DNA of 64,000 nucleotides from Mycocentrospora acerina (lineage: Eukaryota > Ascomycota > Dothideomycetes > Pleosporales), in the NCBI GenBank assembly GCA_022701365.1, contig JAKUHH010000396.1:62001-126000 (forward strand), in the 5' to 3' direction. Below, piece after piece: positions 19,895-30,625 of this stretch. The translations under genes and the position numbers were made by a program. The notes under the pieces were generated by a model. That model worked only from the letters and a program-made list of their open reading frames with translations. It did no database searches and was not told where the DNA came from. How positions within the stretch are numbered: the stretch's first letter is position 1; every line of letters begins with the position of its first letter.

Positions 19895-21419
19895 TCTATT
19901 GCTCTAATGACTTAATCTAGAGACGCGTTTAGATGGTGGGATGGACAAATGCGCGTGATTGCGCAAGGCCGAGGCTGACAGTGCGTAGATGAATAGCAAT
20001 AGCACCTATGTCTTGGTATGTTCAACCGGGAGAGAAGACCACACAGAATCACAGAGAAGAACAACGTGTGAGCGGGCGTGTCTTAATGACGGGAGAGTCG
20101 CGACGCGTTTGGGTTATCGATATCGGATGACACCCCTGCACGCGATTAGGTGAAGTGGAGGGCCAGGGTCTATTCCTAAGCGAGACCGACCTTTCCCAAT
20201 TGACCCCCACCATCGTCTCCACCCGTTCTCATCCTATTCACCTGAGACACTGCCAGACCACCCGGTTTGCTATCGTGTTTACCAATACCGCTCATTCGCA
20301 AGCACTGCATCGGTAACGTGTCCAATCGTCAAGGTAAACCGAGCAACATACTCGGCAATCATCATGTGTTGTCTTTTGCAGTGGTTAGCTTGATAGATGT
20401 CGAATGAACAAGCATTAACAAGGGCATAACGAACATGTTATATGGACTCAGTTGCTTGACCAACCGAGGGCTATGGACAGGCAACGTTTTCATCTGTCAA
20501 AAAGAAACATACCCTCTCCATCGACCCGCGATGCGCTCGTTGGTCCAACCAGCTCTAAAAAGGAACATACAAATTTGCGAATCCGACAAGACAGTCGATA
20601 TGCTAAGATTCTCGCTCTCATGGTTGTTATTATACTCGAGGCGACAGAGTTGGTACTGATATGAAAGGTATTCAATTGGCAAGGTCAACGGCAGAGGTGA
20701 CGAACAGATCTTTCGCCAGTTGAGCCAGGCCTTACAACGATTGTTCTTATTTCCAGTGATTTGCCGTCGTCTTGGAGCCAGCAAGCGGACCGTCCGTAGA
20801 TAGCGATCACTAAGTCGAAGCGTGTTCCCGCAACAACAAACTATGATTAATATGTTTCCCCAGTGATCCCAGTGTGAACACAGACACAAGCAATGAGACG
20901 TGCGTCATGGCTGGTATTGGGCAAGGCCCGTGATTCATCCTCTTTCTCACAAGACAACTCTACCATTCTTTATCTGTTACCATATTTACTGTCAACGAAG
21001 GATTTACTAACAGCTCGAGACTTTTCCATACCCGAATCTCAGAAAGTCTGTATCCTGTGAGTTCGCTTGCTCAAATTGACCTATGCAACCTGGACAAAAC
21101 ATACTGCAGATATCATCCGTCCAAGGCCCGGTATCAACTTCCGAGCGATTCAACTGCCTTCGCCTACAACTTGGAAGGGAAAGGAATAGTCAGAACCAAT
21201 TGCAAATCTGCCACTGAGCGAATCATCTCCGGGAGTCAACATCATAGTGTACGACCTACCACCCCACGTGGAAGTCACTCGGTAACTCTGCTAACCAATT
21301 TAATTTTTGACAAGAGGACATACTTTCTACCGATGCAACAGCCAGTCTCCGGCTAAATTGCTCTATCTTAAAATCCTGTCTATTCCAGGTTTTCACCAAA
21401 GCGTTCAAACTATCCAAGA
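19895..21419. promoter_or_regulatory. Divergent intergenic region, Whi5-like / CaaX protein
   Basis: 1.5 kb. The Whi5-proximal 220 bp holds the ACGCGT boxes. 20200-20340 is C/T-rich. The remainder is of even composition with no coding or RNA signal I can support; 20930-21400 is probably leader of the CaaX gene. Confidence 0.5.
19923..20108. promoter_or_regulatory. Two MCB boxes (ACGCGT) upstream of the Whi5/Nrm1-like gene
   Basis: ACGCGT at 19923-19928 (29 bp before the ATG) and at 20103-20108, the latter within tcgcgacgcgtttg. ACGCGT is the established Mbp1/MBF site. The hexamer also occurs elsewhere in the window, so the support is positional. Confidence 0.45.
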
Positions 21420-22361
21420 ATGAATCCTCATCCACTGCCACCACTGCCTGTAGAAATAGACTCGGACTCAGAAGAAAGGAAAAACGAGTTTCGGGTAATT
21501 GATCTGGAAGAGATTCCCATTGAAAAGATGAAGCAGGGTTGGCAGCAGAAAATACAGACAGCCAACTGCAAGGAACATGGTTATGTAAATAGCGGGCATC
21601 CCCTACCCATGATACCACTCGATGAGACACCACTGTTGAGCAAATCCATCCAACCCAAGCCTTTGCAACGAAAAGTAACGTTTGAGAATTCGACATTCCC
21701 CTCGACACTTCCAAGATCACTGGCCACATCCCCACAACAACCTATACAAGATCCACGACGTACGACGGCTCTCGTGCAGCGTGATCAACCTCCATCTTAT
21801 ACAGAGTCGAATGCTACACAATCAGGACGTTCGCAAGACAGCTCACACACACATCATCACATAGAGTCTAAGAGTAAGATCTTATCGGATCACACCCCGA
21901 CTGTACCTGAGCGACCGCCCACACCTCCTCCGCATACCACACCATACATACCATATAATGCAGACACTCATCGGTCCGTAAACAATCCTCTAGGCCCTTT
22001 CACCCTATCTTCGTCCAAGGTCTCCCCTAACATACACAAAGTACGGCATGAAGATCAGTCACCACCATGGGATTCCGTCATCAACATTAAAGTACAGCAA
22101 AATGAACGAGCCAAAGTACAGTTTGATGTCCATTCGACTCAATCTCCCGCTTCAGAAACCCACATGGACCACAATATTACACCGCCACGCGCTATACAAA
22201 CGCAGTACTCGCCGGACAGCCCTAAACAAAATGCGATTCGTAAAGAGCAAGAAGTGGAGCTATTTGCAAAAGAGATTTTGCACGTGTACCCGGATATGAC
22301 GTTTGATGGCACTGCCGGGAAGGGCGGGCGAGAGTGCTGTTTCTGCTGTGTGATAATGTGA
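21420..22361 (+). CDS. Disordered protein with C-terminal CaaX box and PPxY motif
   Basis: Single-exon frame, 313 residues, function not recognised. The protein is mostly disordered: acidic N-terminus (EIDSDSEERK), then Pro/Ser/Thr-rich sequence (PERPPTPPPHT) with a PPSY motif at 124-127, a type recognised by WW domains such as those of Rsp5/Nedd4 ubiquitin ligases. A short predicted helix near the end (QEVELFAKEILHVYPDMTF) precedes Gly-rich GTAGKGG and the last eight residues CCFCCVIM. CVIM is a classic farnesylation-type CaaX box, and the three Cys just before it are candidate palmitoylation sites. So I infer a lipid-anchored, membrane-facing protein, perhaps an adaptor. Start choice: first Met of the frame; a 5' exon cannot be excluded. 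Confidence 0.7.
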   Translation: MNPHPLPPLPVEIDSDSEERKNEFRVIDLEEIPIEKMKQGWQQKIQTANCKEHGYVNSGHPLPMIPLDETPLLSKSIQPKPLQRKVTFENSTFPSTLPRSLATSPQQPIQDPRRTTALVQRDQPPSYTESNATQSGRSQDSSHTHHHIESKSKILSDHTPTVPERPPTPPPHTTPYIPYNADTHRSVNNPLGPFTLSSSKVSPNIHKVRHEDQSPPWDSVINIKVQQNERAKVQFDVHSTQSPASETHMDHNITPPRAIQTQYSPDSPKQNAIRKEQEVELFAKEILHVYPDMTFDGTAGKGGRECCFCCVIM

Positions 22362-22818
22362 GGATGTGAGGATGTGGAGGATTTCATAGACCCGTGTTGT
22401 GTAATTGTTCATAGATTCGACAAAGCCTTGTAATAAGACAACCCTGACCCTTGTGTAAACTACCCGGAAGTATATCAACTATTCGATATCAGTCTCTGTC
22501 TCATTCTCGTTCAAATGTCTTGACACCTCCTTCGAATAATCACAAGATGTTGAGTCAGTCTGGCTGAATTTGTGATTTCAGCCTCCATTCGTAACCAGCC
22601 AATAATACTCACAGGGATAAACAAATGTACAGGTCTAACAGTCAAACAATGCATAGTGGTATTTTCTATCTTCATTGATATGATCAATGATATAAAAGGG
22701 GTATCTCAAACACGTAACACCTGCCAAAAGATATGCGCCACCATCCCAACCAACAGCCTGATATGCAACCCTCCCCGTGGCTTTCTCACATGTGTAAAGA
22801 TATAGCACGCACACTCAC
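22362..22818. other. Convergent 3' spacer
   Basis: 457 bp between the CaaX gene stop and the stop of the 950-residue gene. AT-rich with aaca/tgata runs; no gene or RNA seen. Confidence 0.6.
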
Positions 22819-25671
22819 TCACTGGAAACTGAGCTCATCCGCACTGTATTCCTCCTCCTCATCCTCCTCCTCCTCCTCCTTCTCCTCCTCATCGTTATCG
22901 GTACTCCTACCGGCGCTCCAACACTCCTTTCGTGCGAGAATTCTATTCCTGCCACTTGCCCATCTCTGTTGGGAATGCGCGGGGGTTTTGCACAATTCGT
23001 CAACTTCATCCCTCTCCGGTCGCCTTCTCAACGATGAACAGGATCGTTTTGGTCGAAAGTTACTATGCCGACGTCGCGAGGACACAAAACCGGATTCTGA
23101 ATCCTCATGCTCCTCCTCCTCCTCCTCCTCCTCCTCCTCCTCTTCGCTGAACCGATAAGAATCAACTTCCTCGTACATCTTGTGTGCAATATTTCGCAGG
23201 CCGCCCTCTAGCGATCTTCGCGAGCGTTGTGTCTGCAGGTAAGAGGTGAGGATCTTAACTTCGTTTACACTGCGACGAGATCGGCGTAGTCTGCCTACTG
23301 ATGTGTGTTCTTCCTCTTTGTCTTCAGGAAGCTCTGGGTAGAATTTCACAGGTGTATCGGGGGGTGTCAAACAAGTCCGCTTGGTGATGATGACAATAGG
23401 TGATGATGCACGGATGCGCTTCCCAAGTAATGCGGTCGAATTGCATGGGAACGCTTTTTTGATTGGAGAAGATTGTGGGATCGCATCCTCGTCCTCTTGA
23501 TCAAATACCGTAGTCTCCCACATGGAACCTCCCTCATTGAGTCCACTCTCGGCCCTATCTTCGTCCTCAGATTGTACTGGCGTAGGCAACAGCTGGAGCG
23601 TTCGCAGAGGTTGCCGTGGTTGGCGCGTAGCATCTTGCTTCATAAATGGTGTGCAAGCCACCCACTCTCCGATACCCTCTTCCCACCTGAAACCACCGCT
23701 TGATGAAGGGGAGCCATTTTTCTGCGGCGTAGGTAAAATGACCAGGCGACCATGTGTATGCATTTTTCTCTCGATCTCGCGAGCATAAGCAACATGCTCG
23801 GCTTCGCCGGTACTCTGAGCAAAATCCATCACTGATTCCAGTCCGAGTCGCTTCAGCGTCCATGACTTGTGTGGAAGCCGGCATCCAGAAAGTGACATTA
23901 GTGCTTGAGTAAGGCGTTGCAGTTGCTCAAATCCATCATCTTTCCAGATTCGGCCAGTGCCACGAGCTATTGATGAGATAAGAGCGGGAAGAGTAGCGAG
24001 TAACGATGCAGAGCTGATGCCATTTGATGAATAGTCTGAAGTTACCACGGCGATGCAAGTGACCAGGGCAGGTAAATCCAGACACATCATAGTGCCATCT
24101 ATATGACAGCCGTCCAGACATACTAGGAACGTTGCAAACATGATCCATAGAGCTCGTTGAGCAAAAACTTGGTTGTCCTCTGCATCTGCACCGAGGAGCC
24201 GCAATTCGTCGCAAATGTCTTTTCGCTTTGCAAAATTTGTCGAGAGGGCGATCAACGTCCATGTGACTCTTTGCATGACGGCTGTTCCTGTGTTATCGTC
24301 GCGGCTGTTATTGACGAGAGCTATGCTGCAAAGCACTGTGATAAGACTGGAGAAAGTCGTGTTCAATGCTTGTCGGAGCTCTTCTTTTGACGACGGCACA
24401 AAGCGCCTAGCGATAGATCCAGTTACTTCATCTTCCAGAAGCCTCTCATCTGGCAGACCAACACTGGCAGACAAAGCCGTATCCAGAAAGCGAAAACTAT
24501 GTGCAAGCGTACGGTGATCGTTCTCGCTAATTGTCCTTATTAGTCGGTCCCAAAACGGACGCAAGCAATCTGTTGCCAGCCACTCCAGAGGAAGAAGCTC
24601 ATAAGCAACCAGGTGCTCAAGGAGGTCATACATGAATCGATGACGTCCGGTTCTTTCTACAAACCCCATAGCACTTGACATGTAGAGTGATCTTTGTCCG
24701 TCGAATAGTCTCGATCCAGTATTAATTGGGAGTGGCAGGGCCTGTAGTAAGGGTAAATAGGCAACCAGAAGTTGTTCAGCCTCATCCCAGGCAGATACAT
24801 TCAAGCAATGTGTGACAAGAACGGACAATGTTTCTAGATCCAGAACTTCGTCCGCGATGGCGTCGCAAACCAATGAAGTCCCATGGGCGCGAACGACTTG
24901 CTTGAACGGAAACCACCCAAGTCCGGAGCACTGTTCGAAGTGACCTTCCAAGTGCTCGTATACTTCTTTTGCCATATCCCGATCCTCGACTTCGACTTCA
25001 TTATCCTCCACCTCCTGGTCCAGTTTTGCGAAGTGTTCTTCGAGCTCGATATATGCTGGCAGTTTTCTGAGGCATGCGCCCATCAATGACCTCGTCCCTT
25101 TCCATTGCCTTGTGCCATCTGTACTAGTCGCTTGAAGTAGGTTCGCATAGGCTTCTGACAAGCTCTGGACTAATTTCTGCAGATCAGACGGCATTTGTAT
25201 CCGGTCGACACAGGCCAGAAGGGGTCCAGTGGTTTTTGTATATTTTCTTAGAGGTGATTGTTGTAGCTGAGGGCTGCTCTGAATCCCCACTCCCATGCGC
25301 GCGATAAGAGGTGTGAAGGCAATTTCGCCTGGTCGCGCGACATTGCCGGCACTCAAGTCGCCTTGTCGCACCGCTTTTCTAGCACCGCGTCCTCCGTATG
25401 TCTTTTTAGTAGCTCCTCCTGGCTTTGTCCCTGGCCTCCAATCTGGGTCTTTAGCCTTTTCAAAGCCCCGAGGCTTGTGTGCTGGTCGTGTAAAGTTGGT
25501 CGTCTTTTTTGGCGAGCTTCTTGTGGCGAACGCGGTAGAAGCACTTCGTGTCTCTGCACCTGCTCTTGGCCGTGCAAGCTCTTTCCGTAATTTCGCAAGT
25601 TTGGACGAGAGTGGTCGAAGCAGGCGATTGCATCGCGACGTTGTCCATGGCAGGCTGTCGTCGGTGGCCAT
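22819..25671 (-). CDS. Conserved-looking 950-residue protein of unknown function, probably nuclear
   Basis: One uninterrupted exon. The start at 25671 gives MATDDSLPWTTSRCNRLLRPLSSKLAKLRKEL, a distinctive N-terminus that looks conserved rather than random. Residues 60-110 are basic and Gly/Lys-rich (RGFEKAKDPDWRPGTKPGG, KKTYGGRGARK). About 165-640 is a predominantly helical, Leu-rich region resembling an alpha-solenoid (YIELEEHFAKLDQEVED, LSVLVTHCLNVSAWDEAEQLL, ALISSIARGTGR). The last 300 residues are disordered, with S/T-P sites (TPPDTPVKF, SSPIKK), basic clusters (RLRRSRRS, RRRHSNFRPKR) and two acidic runs including 14 consecutive Glu. The basic and acidic composition suggests a nuclear scaffold. 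I do not recognise the family and claim no function. Confidence 0.8.
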   Translation of the reverse strand: MATDDSLPWTTSRCNRLLRPLSSKLAKLRKELARPRAGAETRSASTAFATRSSPKKTTNFTRPAHKPRGFEKAKDPDWRPGTKPGGATKKTYGGRGARKAVRQGDLSAGNVARPGEIAFTPLIARMGVGIQSSPQLQQSPLRKYTKTTGPLLACVDRIQMPSDLQKLVQSLSEAYANLLQATSTDGTRQWKGTRSLMGACLRKLPAYIELEEHFAKLDQEVEDNEVEVEDRDMAKEVYEHLEGHFEQCSGLGWFPFKQVVRAHGTSLVCDAIADEVLDLETLSVLVTHCLNVSAWDEAEQLLVAYLPLLQALPLPINTGSRLFDGQRSLYMSSAMGFVERTGRHRFMYDLLEHLVAYELLPLEWLATDCLRPFWDRLIRTISENDHRTLAHSFRFLDTALSASVGLPDERLLEDEVTGSIARRFVPSSKEELRQALNTTFSSLITVLCSIALVNNSRDDNTGTAVMQRVTWTLIALSTNFAKRKDICDELRLLGADAEDNQVFAQRALWIMFATFLVCLDGCHIDGTMMCLDLPALVTCIAVVTSDYSSNGISSASLLATLPALISSIARGTGRIWKDDGFEQLQRLTQALMSLSGCRLPHKSWTLKRLGLESVMDFAQSTGEAEHVAYAREIERKMHTHGRLVILPTPQKNGSPSSSGGFRWEEGIGEWVACTPFMKQDATRQPRQPLRTLQLLPTPVQSEDEDRAESGLNEGGSMWETTVFDQEDEDAIPQSSPIKKAFPCNSTALLGKRIRASSPIVIITKRTCLTPPDTPVKFYPELPEDKEEEHTSVGRLRRSRRSVNEVKILTSYLQTQRSRRSLEGGLRNIAHKMYEEVDSYRFSEEEEEEEEEEEEHEDSESGFVSSRRRHSNFRPKRSCSSLRRRPERDEVDELCKTPAHSQQRWASGRNRILARKECWSAGRSTDNDEEEKEEEEEDEEEEYSADELSFQ

Positions 25672-28600
25672 AATTATACGTGAGGTAGACTAGTTGAACG
25701 CATGTGATATTCGCTACAAAGATAGGTTATTTGTAAGTATGCTATGTGCTAAATAGAGGTCGAAATCGAGGTTCGCGATCTTCCCCTCGGCTCAGCCGTG
25801 TTTTGTTTGGGCGGCATTGTTGATTGTTGCCAAACACTGCAGATCGGCGCTAGACAGTTAGTGTGAGTTGTTCCGGGCTAGTACAAATTTATCTAGATAG
25901 ATGTTGAACAACTACATCATCAGAACCGTCGCAAAGATTGATCCAAGATTTGTACATTCTCCAGTAGATTCGACAAGATGGCATAGATAGAGGTACAGTC
26001 GGGTTGTAAGACTCCACAAGACGTGACTTCAAAACATTTGTTCTGCTGAGGCGAGAGGCTAAGTCTGAGTTGCTACTTCAAAGATTGTGACATTTCGTCG
26101 CGAACGAGCTGGATATAGAAGAACACGACTTCCAGCAGTATTTTCCTCTACAGTCTAACCGCATGTTAATCGGCATCGTAAATGGCTGAGTGTGTATCGT
26201 TTTTTTTTACCTAGATTCAAATAGGCTACTCCTAAAATAACAAAGGTGTCGATTGTTCATTCTGCTTTTCTCTCAACCTACTGATCTGAATCACAATTTG
26301 ATGTTACACTTGTCGTTACCATCATCAATTATTGCTATTGTCTGCCTGTGATCTGGGTGCGCTGGTGCACAATAGATGCAGGCACGATCTATTGTAGATA
26401 GCTTGCATACGCCGCTGCTGGCGACCATTGATTAGCACGCCTAAGCGAAATGGTGAGATGCAAGGAACATCACGTAAAAGTAGATTAATCAAATCTCATT
26501 CAACAAACATAATCCATGAGCAATCCTAGACCACTAGTAATGCGTAGGTAGGATGCATAGCACTGTCGCTCGATGGCTTCCCATCTTATGAGAAGGAAAG
26601 ACTTTGACTCAGGGCCACGTGATGAATATCAGCAATCGCTTTTGAACCCCCGCCTCAGCACTTGTACAATCCGCACAGGCGCCTGTCAGAGAAAAGTCCA
26701 GGCCTTCAAACTCTACACGTTTCGAGTTGTGGGGCCGCAGCGGTCAAATCGGCGTTCGTCATCTGCATGAAACGGATGCCCTTGTTCCAACGTCTGTCAA
26801 CTCTATCAACTTGGCTAGAGGCTGTTGGCATCCGGCAAAATGTTTTCATGCTGTTCGGCTGGCCTACGCTCGATCTTGGAAATATTCTACGGTTAAATGC
26901 AGGAGCTCTTTCAGCTCAATAGTAGTTCAGCAGGCGCCGGTTGTTGGTGTCCTCATTTCCTTCCCTGAGCACATGCGTAATTCGAAGCCGATTATATAGA
27001 CCAGGATAAGTATAAGCTTTGCACTCGATTTTTGCAGCGTTATCTGGTGCCGGCTCTTTCCCAAGAAGAGGCCCAGAGAACAATTTAAAAATTGTTGAAA
27101 TGGACTGTGTCGGCGGCGAAATTGTGAGAGTTGACTCTTTATGGAAGGTAGGCGCTCGGCATTAAAAGCCAGGAGCAGATAACCATGTAAGACCGCTTCT
27201 TCAGCATGATCAGAATAACCTTGGTCCATCAGCAAGCGTCGCGTCGTACATGTGCGTGTTTCTTTCACGTCACAAAGACCTGGGGCTGCCTATGTGCTAC
27301 GCGTCGTTTCTGAATGCTACGGCAGAAATCCTCGCTCTTAAGTAAAAACAAGCTCAAGTATCTCGAGTTTCGAGCTTTTGTAAATACTCCCCGGCTTGTC
27401 AATGGCTTGTCAGATTTCGGCAGTTCGTGTGTTAGTTAGCTCAATATATGAGAGAATGGTGGAGAGCCAGATGTGTGAATATCTACCTCGGGTAGCACGT
27501 AAGTCAGGGTTACGAACAAGAACCCAGGTCTTGTTAAGACATGGCAGTCCAAAGTGGAACTGACAGCCAGAGCGGGGGTGGCTTCGCTCCGGTACATGGT
27601 ACATCTGACATGGGAGTCTGGCCAGTACGACGGAGCTCTTTTTTATTAAGACCGTTGCAGTCTAAATGCGAATCGGTGCGCCCGAGCAATTCCTGAATAG
27701 CCGGTTAATGTCATCCCTGATTTGTTCGGCAGTATTCCGTTTTCGAGAAATCGTTACGCCGACGACGATGATCAAAAATCGTTGGAAAATGCGGAGGGTT
27801 CCCGAACGCTTTCTGACAAGGTGCCGCATGAACCGGGCCGCTGAGAGACTCCACCGTGCTGCGATGGCTGTGCCCAGCAAGGAGGCGCATGTTGCAAATT
27901 GATGGACTTGTAGATGACGAAATGGCCGCCTTGGCTTAGCATGAGAACGCAGTGTGCGGCTAAGGTCAGCACACTGTGTGTGAGAGAGAGAGAGATAGAG
28001 AGAGCCTGTTAGATTTTGAGAACCAAATGTCGCCTTCTCCGCGCAATGCTCCAAGATGCGGCGCGAATGTCCTGGTCGATGATGCAGCCTCTTACTGTCG
28101 TGTTCGTTGATGAATCCTTTCGGAGTAATGAAACGACCATTGCCTAGCGCCTCGCCTGTCTAATGCCTGTCGTTTCAGCTGTGCATGTGCGGAATCGAAT
28201 GGAAGGCTACGCTAACCAAGCCTCCCGGGATCTTGGGCGCCAGGTGAATCCTCTAATCACAGCTTGTTTATACGCCGATCGCTCGTAGCAATCAAACTCA
28301 ACGACTCCCTCTCTTTACGCAGCTAGTCCGCGCAAGCGCAGGCTTTTCTTCTCTTCTCTTATACACTCGTTACCGCAAGTCGTTCCTTTTTCGCTTACTT
28401 TTCATTTCTACCTGAGGTCGCAGCGCGCCAGTTCCTAGCTCACTCACCACGTTCCCTGGCAGCGGATAACGATCATCAAGAACCTTCCCACTTGAGGTTT
28501 CTGTACCTTGTCTTCCAAGTGCCTGTCGGTCCCGTCCTCTTTCACCAAACGAACGCCCCGGTCACATCCTGCCTTGACGCAACTTCTTCGGCCTCACCAA

Positions 28601-28761
28601 TTTCACATCTGTCATTTGCTGGCCAAGACGGATACCACTCATTACGACCCCTATCATCTTTTTCCTACCATCGATCTTGTGGAGTAAAAGTCACTTGATT
28701 CTGGCCATACCCTCGAAGACTACTTTCAACCAACCAAAGTTCCTCTCTCTCGGTTGCAAAC
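25672..28761. other. 3.1-kb region without a convincing gene
   Basis: Upstream of both the 950-residue gene (-) and the ferric reductase (+). Only short unsupported frames. 26160-26350 is AT-rich. 26615-26624 reads CCACGTGATG. 27975-28005 is a GA run. 28300-28760 is C/T-rich and is probably the long 5' leader and promoter of the ferric reductase. The middle could hold a decayed element or a non-coding RNA; nothing decides it. Confidence 0.5.
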
Positions 28762-30625
28762 ATGACGTTCGCACAAGCTGTAGGGGGCTTTGCCAAGCGT
28801 GCTGGAGGAAAGGAGGACCCAACTGCTGGCCTCGAGAACATAGATGTCCAGCATTACTTAGGCAACATCTGGTGGATCTTTGTCATTGTCTTCACAACCT
28901 ACCAAGTTATCCTCTACTTCGTCCGATACGTTCGTACTGTATCATGCCTGAACAACGACACCCAAAGGTATTTCTCAATTCCTAATGTCTGGTACGCCCG
29001 CTTCAAGAAGTCTTGCCTTGATGCGCCTCTCTTCCGTACCCGTCATCACCAAGAGTTCAAGCTGTCTAAGGCTATTGGAATTGGAACGCTTCCCAGCCGA
29101 CTACAGACTTTCTTTCTCGTAGGCTACTTCGCTGTCAACATTGGTTTTTGTGTATGGAAGATCGACTACAGCAGCTTTTCTGCTGGCGCTTCAGAGCTTC
29201 TTAGTCGTTCTGGCATCATGTCGGTTATCAACATGATCCCTCTGTTCATCCTTGCCGGCCGCAACAACCCGATTATCTGGCTCACCGGTATCTCTTTCGA
29301 TACTATGAACCTGATCCACCGCTGGTTTGGACGAATTGTGATCCTCGAAGCCATCGCGCACACTGTTTGCTGGATCTCAAACAAGGTCCACACCAGTAAG
29401 TCTTCCGTGTGCAAATGCTCTTTGTTCATACTAATTTCAAATAGAGGGTTGGGCTGCCGTACAGGCATCAATTACCGGCAGCGAGTTCATCATGACAGGA
29501 TTCATCGTATGTATCTCTATGTATGCTTGAGTGAATTTAACTAATATACTGTAGGGTACTGTTGCGTTTGTCTTCCTCCTGATCCAGTCGCCATCACCGG
29601 TCCGCCATTCATTCTATGAGGTCTTCTTGCACGGCCATATTGTTGGTGCTGCGCTCGCACTCGGTGCCGTTTGGGTCCATCTGAAGGACCGCCCACAGCA
29701 GCTTATGCTGTACGGAGTTGTTGCCATTTGGGCAGCAGAGCGAACTCTTCGCTTCGCTCGTCTCATATTGCGCAATCTCGGCAATGGCGGTACCACCGCT
29801 GATATTGAGGTCCTCCCTGGTGACGCTATGCGTATCACCGTCCGCATGGCCCGCCCCTGGGGTTTCCGACCAGGACAACACGCATACTTGTACATTCCTT
29901 CTGTTGGACTCTGGACTAGTCACCCCTTCTCCCTCGCCTGGAGCGAAGAGGAGGATGATCTCCACAGGATTTCTTCGGACGCAGATGAGAAGGGTCTCCC
30001 TCTCAACCGCAAGGATATCCTCGAACAGCAAAGGACGAGCATGTCCTTCGTTGTCCGTCGTATGACTGGTTTCACCGATAAGCTCTTCCGAAAGGCGGAA
30101 TCTGCCGGCGGTAGCTTGTCCACTAGGGTCTTCGCTGAGGGTCCTTATGGTGGTGAGGATCTCAGCTCGTACGGTACCGTCATGCTTTGGGCTGCAGGTA
30201 TTGGTATCACTCATCAGGTTCCCCACGTCCGTGATCTCGTTGCTGGATACGCCAATGGCACCGTTGCCACTCGTCGCGTCACTCTCGTTTGGATCATTCA
30301 GACCCCAGAGCACCTTGAATGGATCCGACCATGGATGACGCAGATCCTTTCGATGCCACGTCGTCGCGAGGTCCTGAAGATCCTTCTCTTTGTCACCCGC
30401 CCGCGCAACACAAGGGAAATTCACTCTCCATCTTCCAGCGTTCAGATGTTCCCCGGCAGACCAAACATCCAGAGCCTTGTCGATCAGGAGATGCAAGAGG
30501 GTATTGGTGCTGCTTGCGTGAGCACTTGTGGTACTGGTGGGCTGGCTGACGACCTTCGTCGCGCTGTTCGTAACCGCGAGCTGACCTGGAATGTTGATTT
30601 CCGCGAGGAGTCTTTCTCGTGGTAA
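28762..30625 (+). CDS. Ferric reductase-like transmembrane protein (FRE/NOX superfamily)
   Basis: Exons 28762..29395, 29445..29506 (62 nt) and 29555..30625 give 588 residues; joins rebuild NKVHTKGWAAVQASITGSEF and MTGFIGTVAFVFLLIQ. These enzymes pass electrons from NADPH through FAD and two haems across a membrane to reduce Fe(III) or Cu(II). Seen: an N-terminal membrane segment (IWWIFVIVFTTYQVILYFV), then the ferric-reductase membrane core with paired haem His (NLIHRWFGRIVILEAIAHTVCW and FLHGHIVGAALALGAVWVHL), the FAD motif HPFSLAW, the pyrophosphate motif EGPYGG, the nicotinamide motif AAGIGITHQVPHV, and a C-terminal CGTGGLADDLR. No signal peptide is evident, as in several FRE-type proteins. 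The set of cofactor motifs is complete. No iron permease or oxidase gene lies next to it. Confidence 0.93.

Noticed and set aside
26927..27268. 113-codon - strand frame
   Set aside because: No domain or composition typical of a protein; likely chance.
27662..28054. 130-codon - strand frame with some basic and hydrophobic stretches
   Set aside because: No recognisable domain, includes a GA-run-derived segment, no good start context; could be a relic but not supportable.
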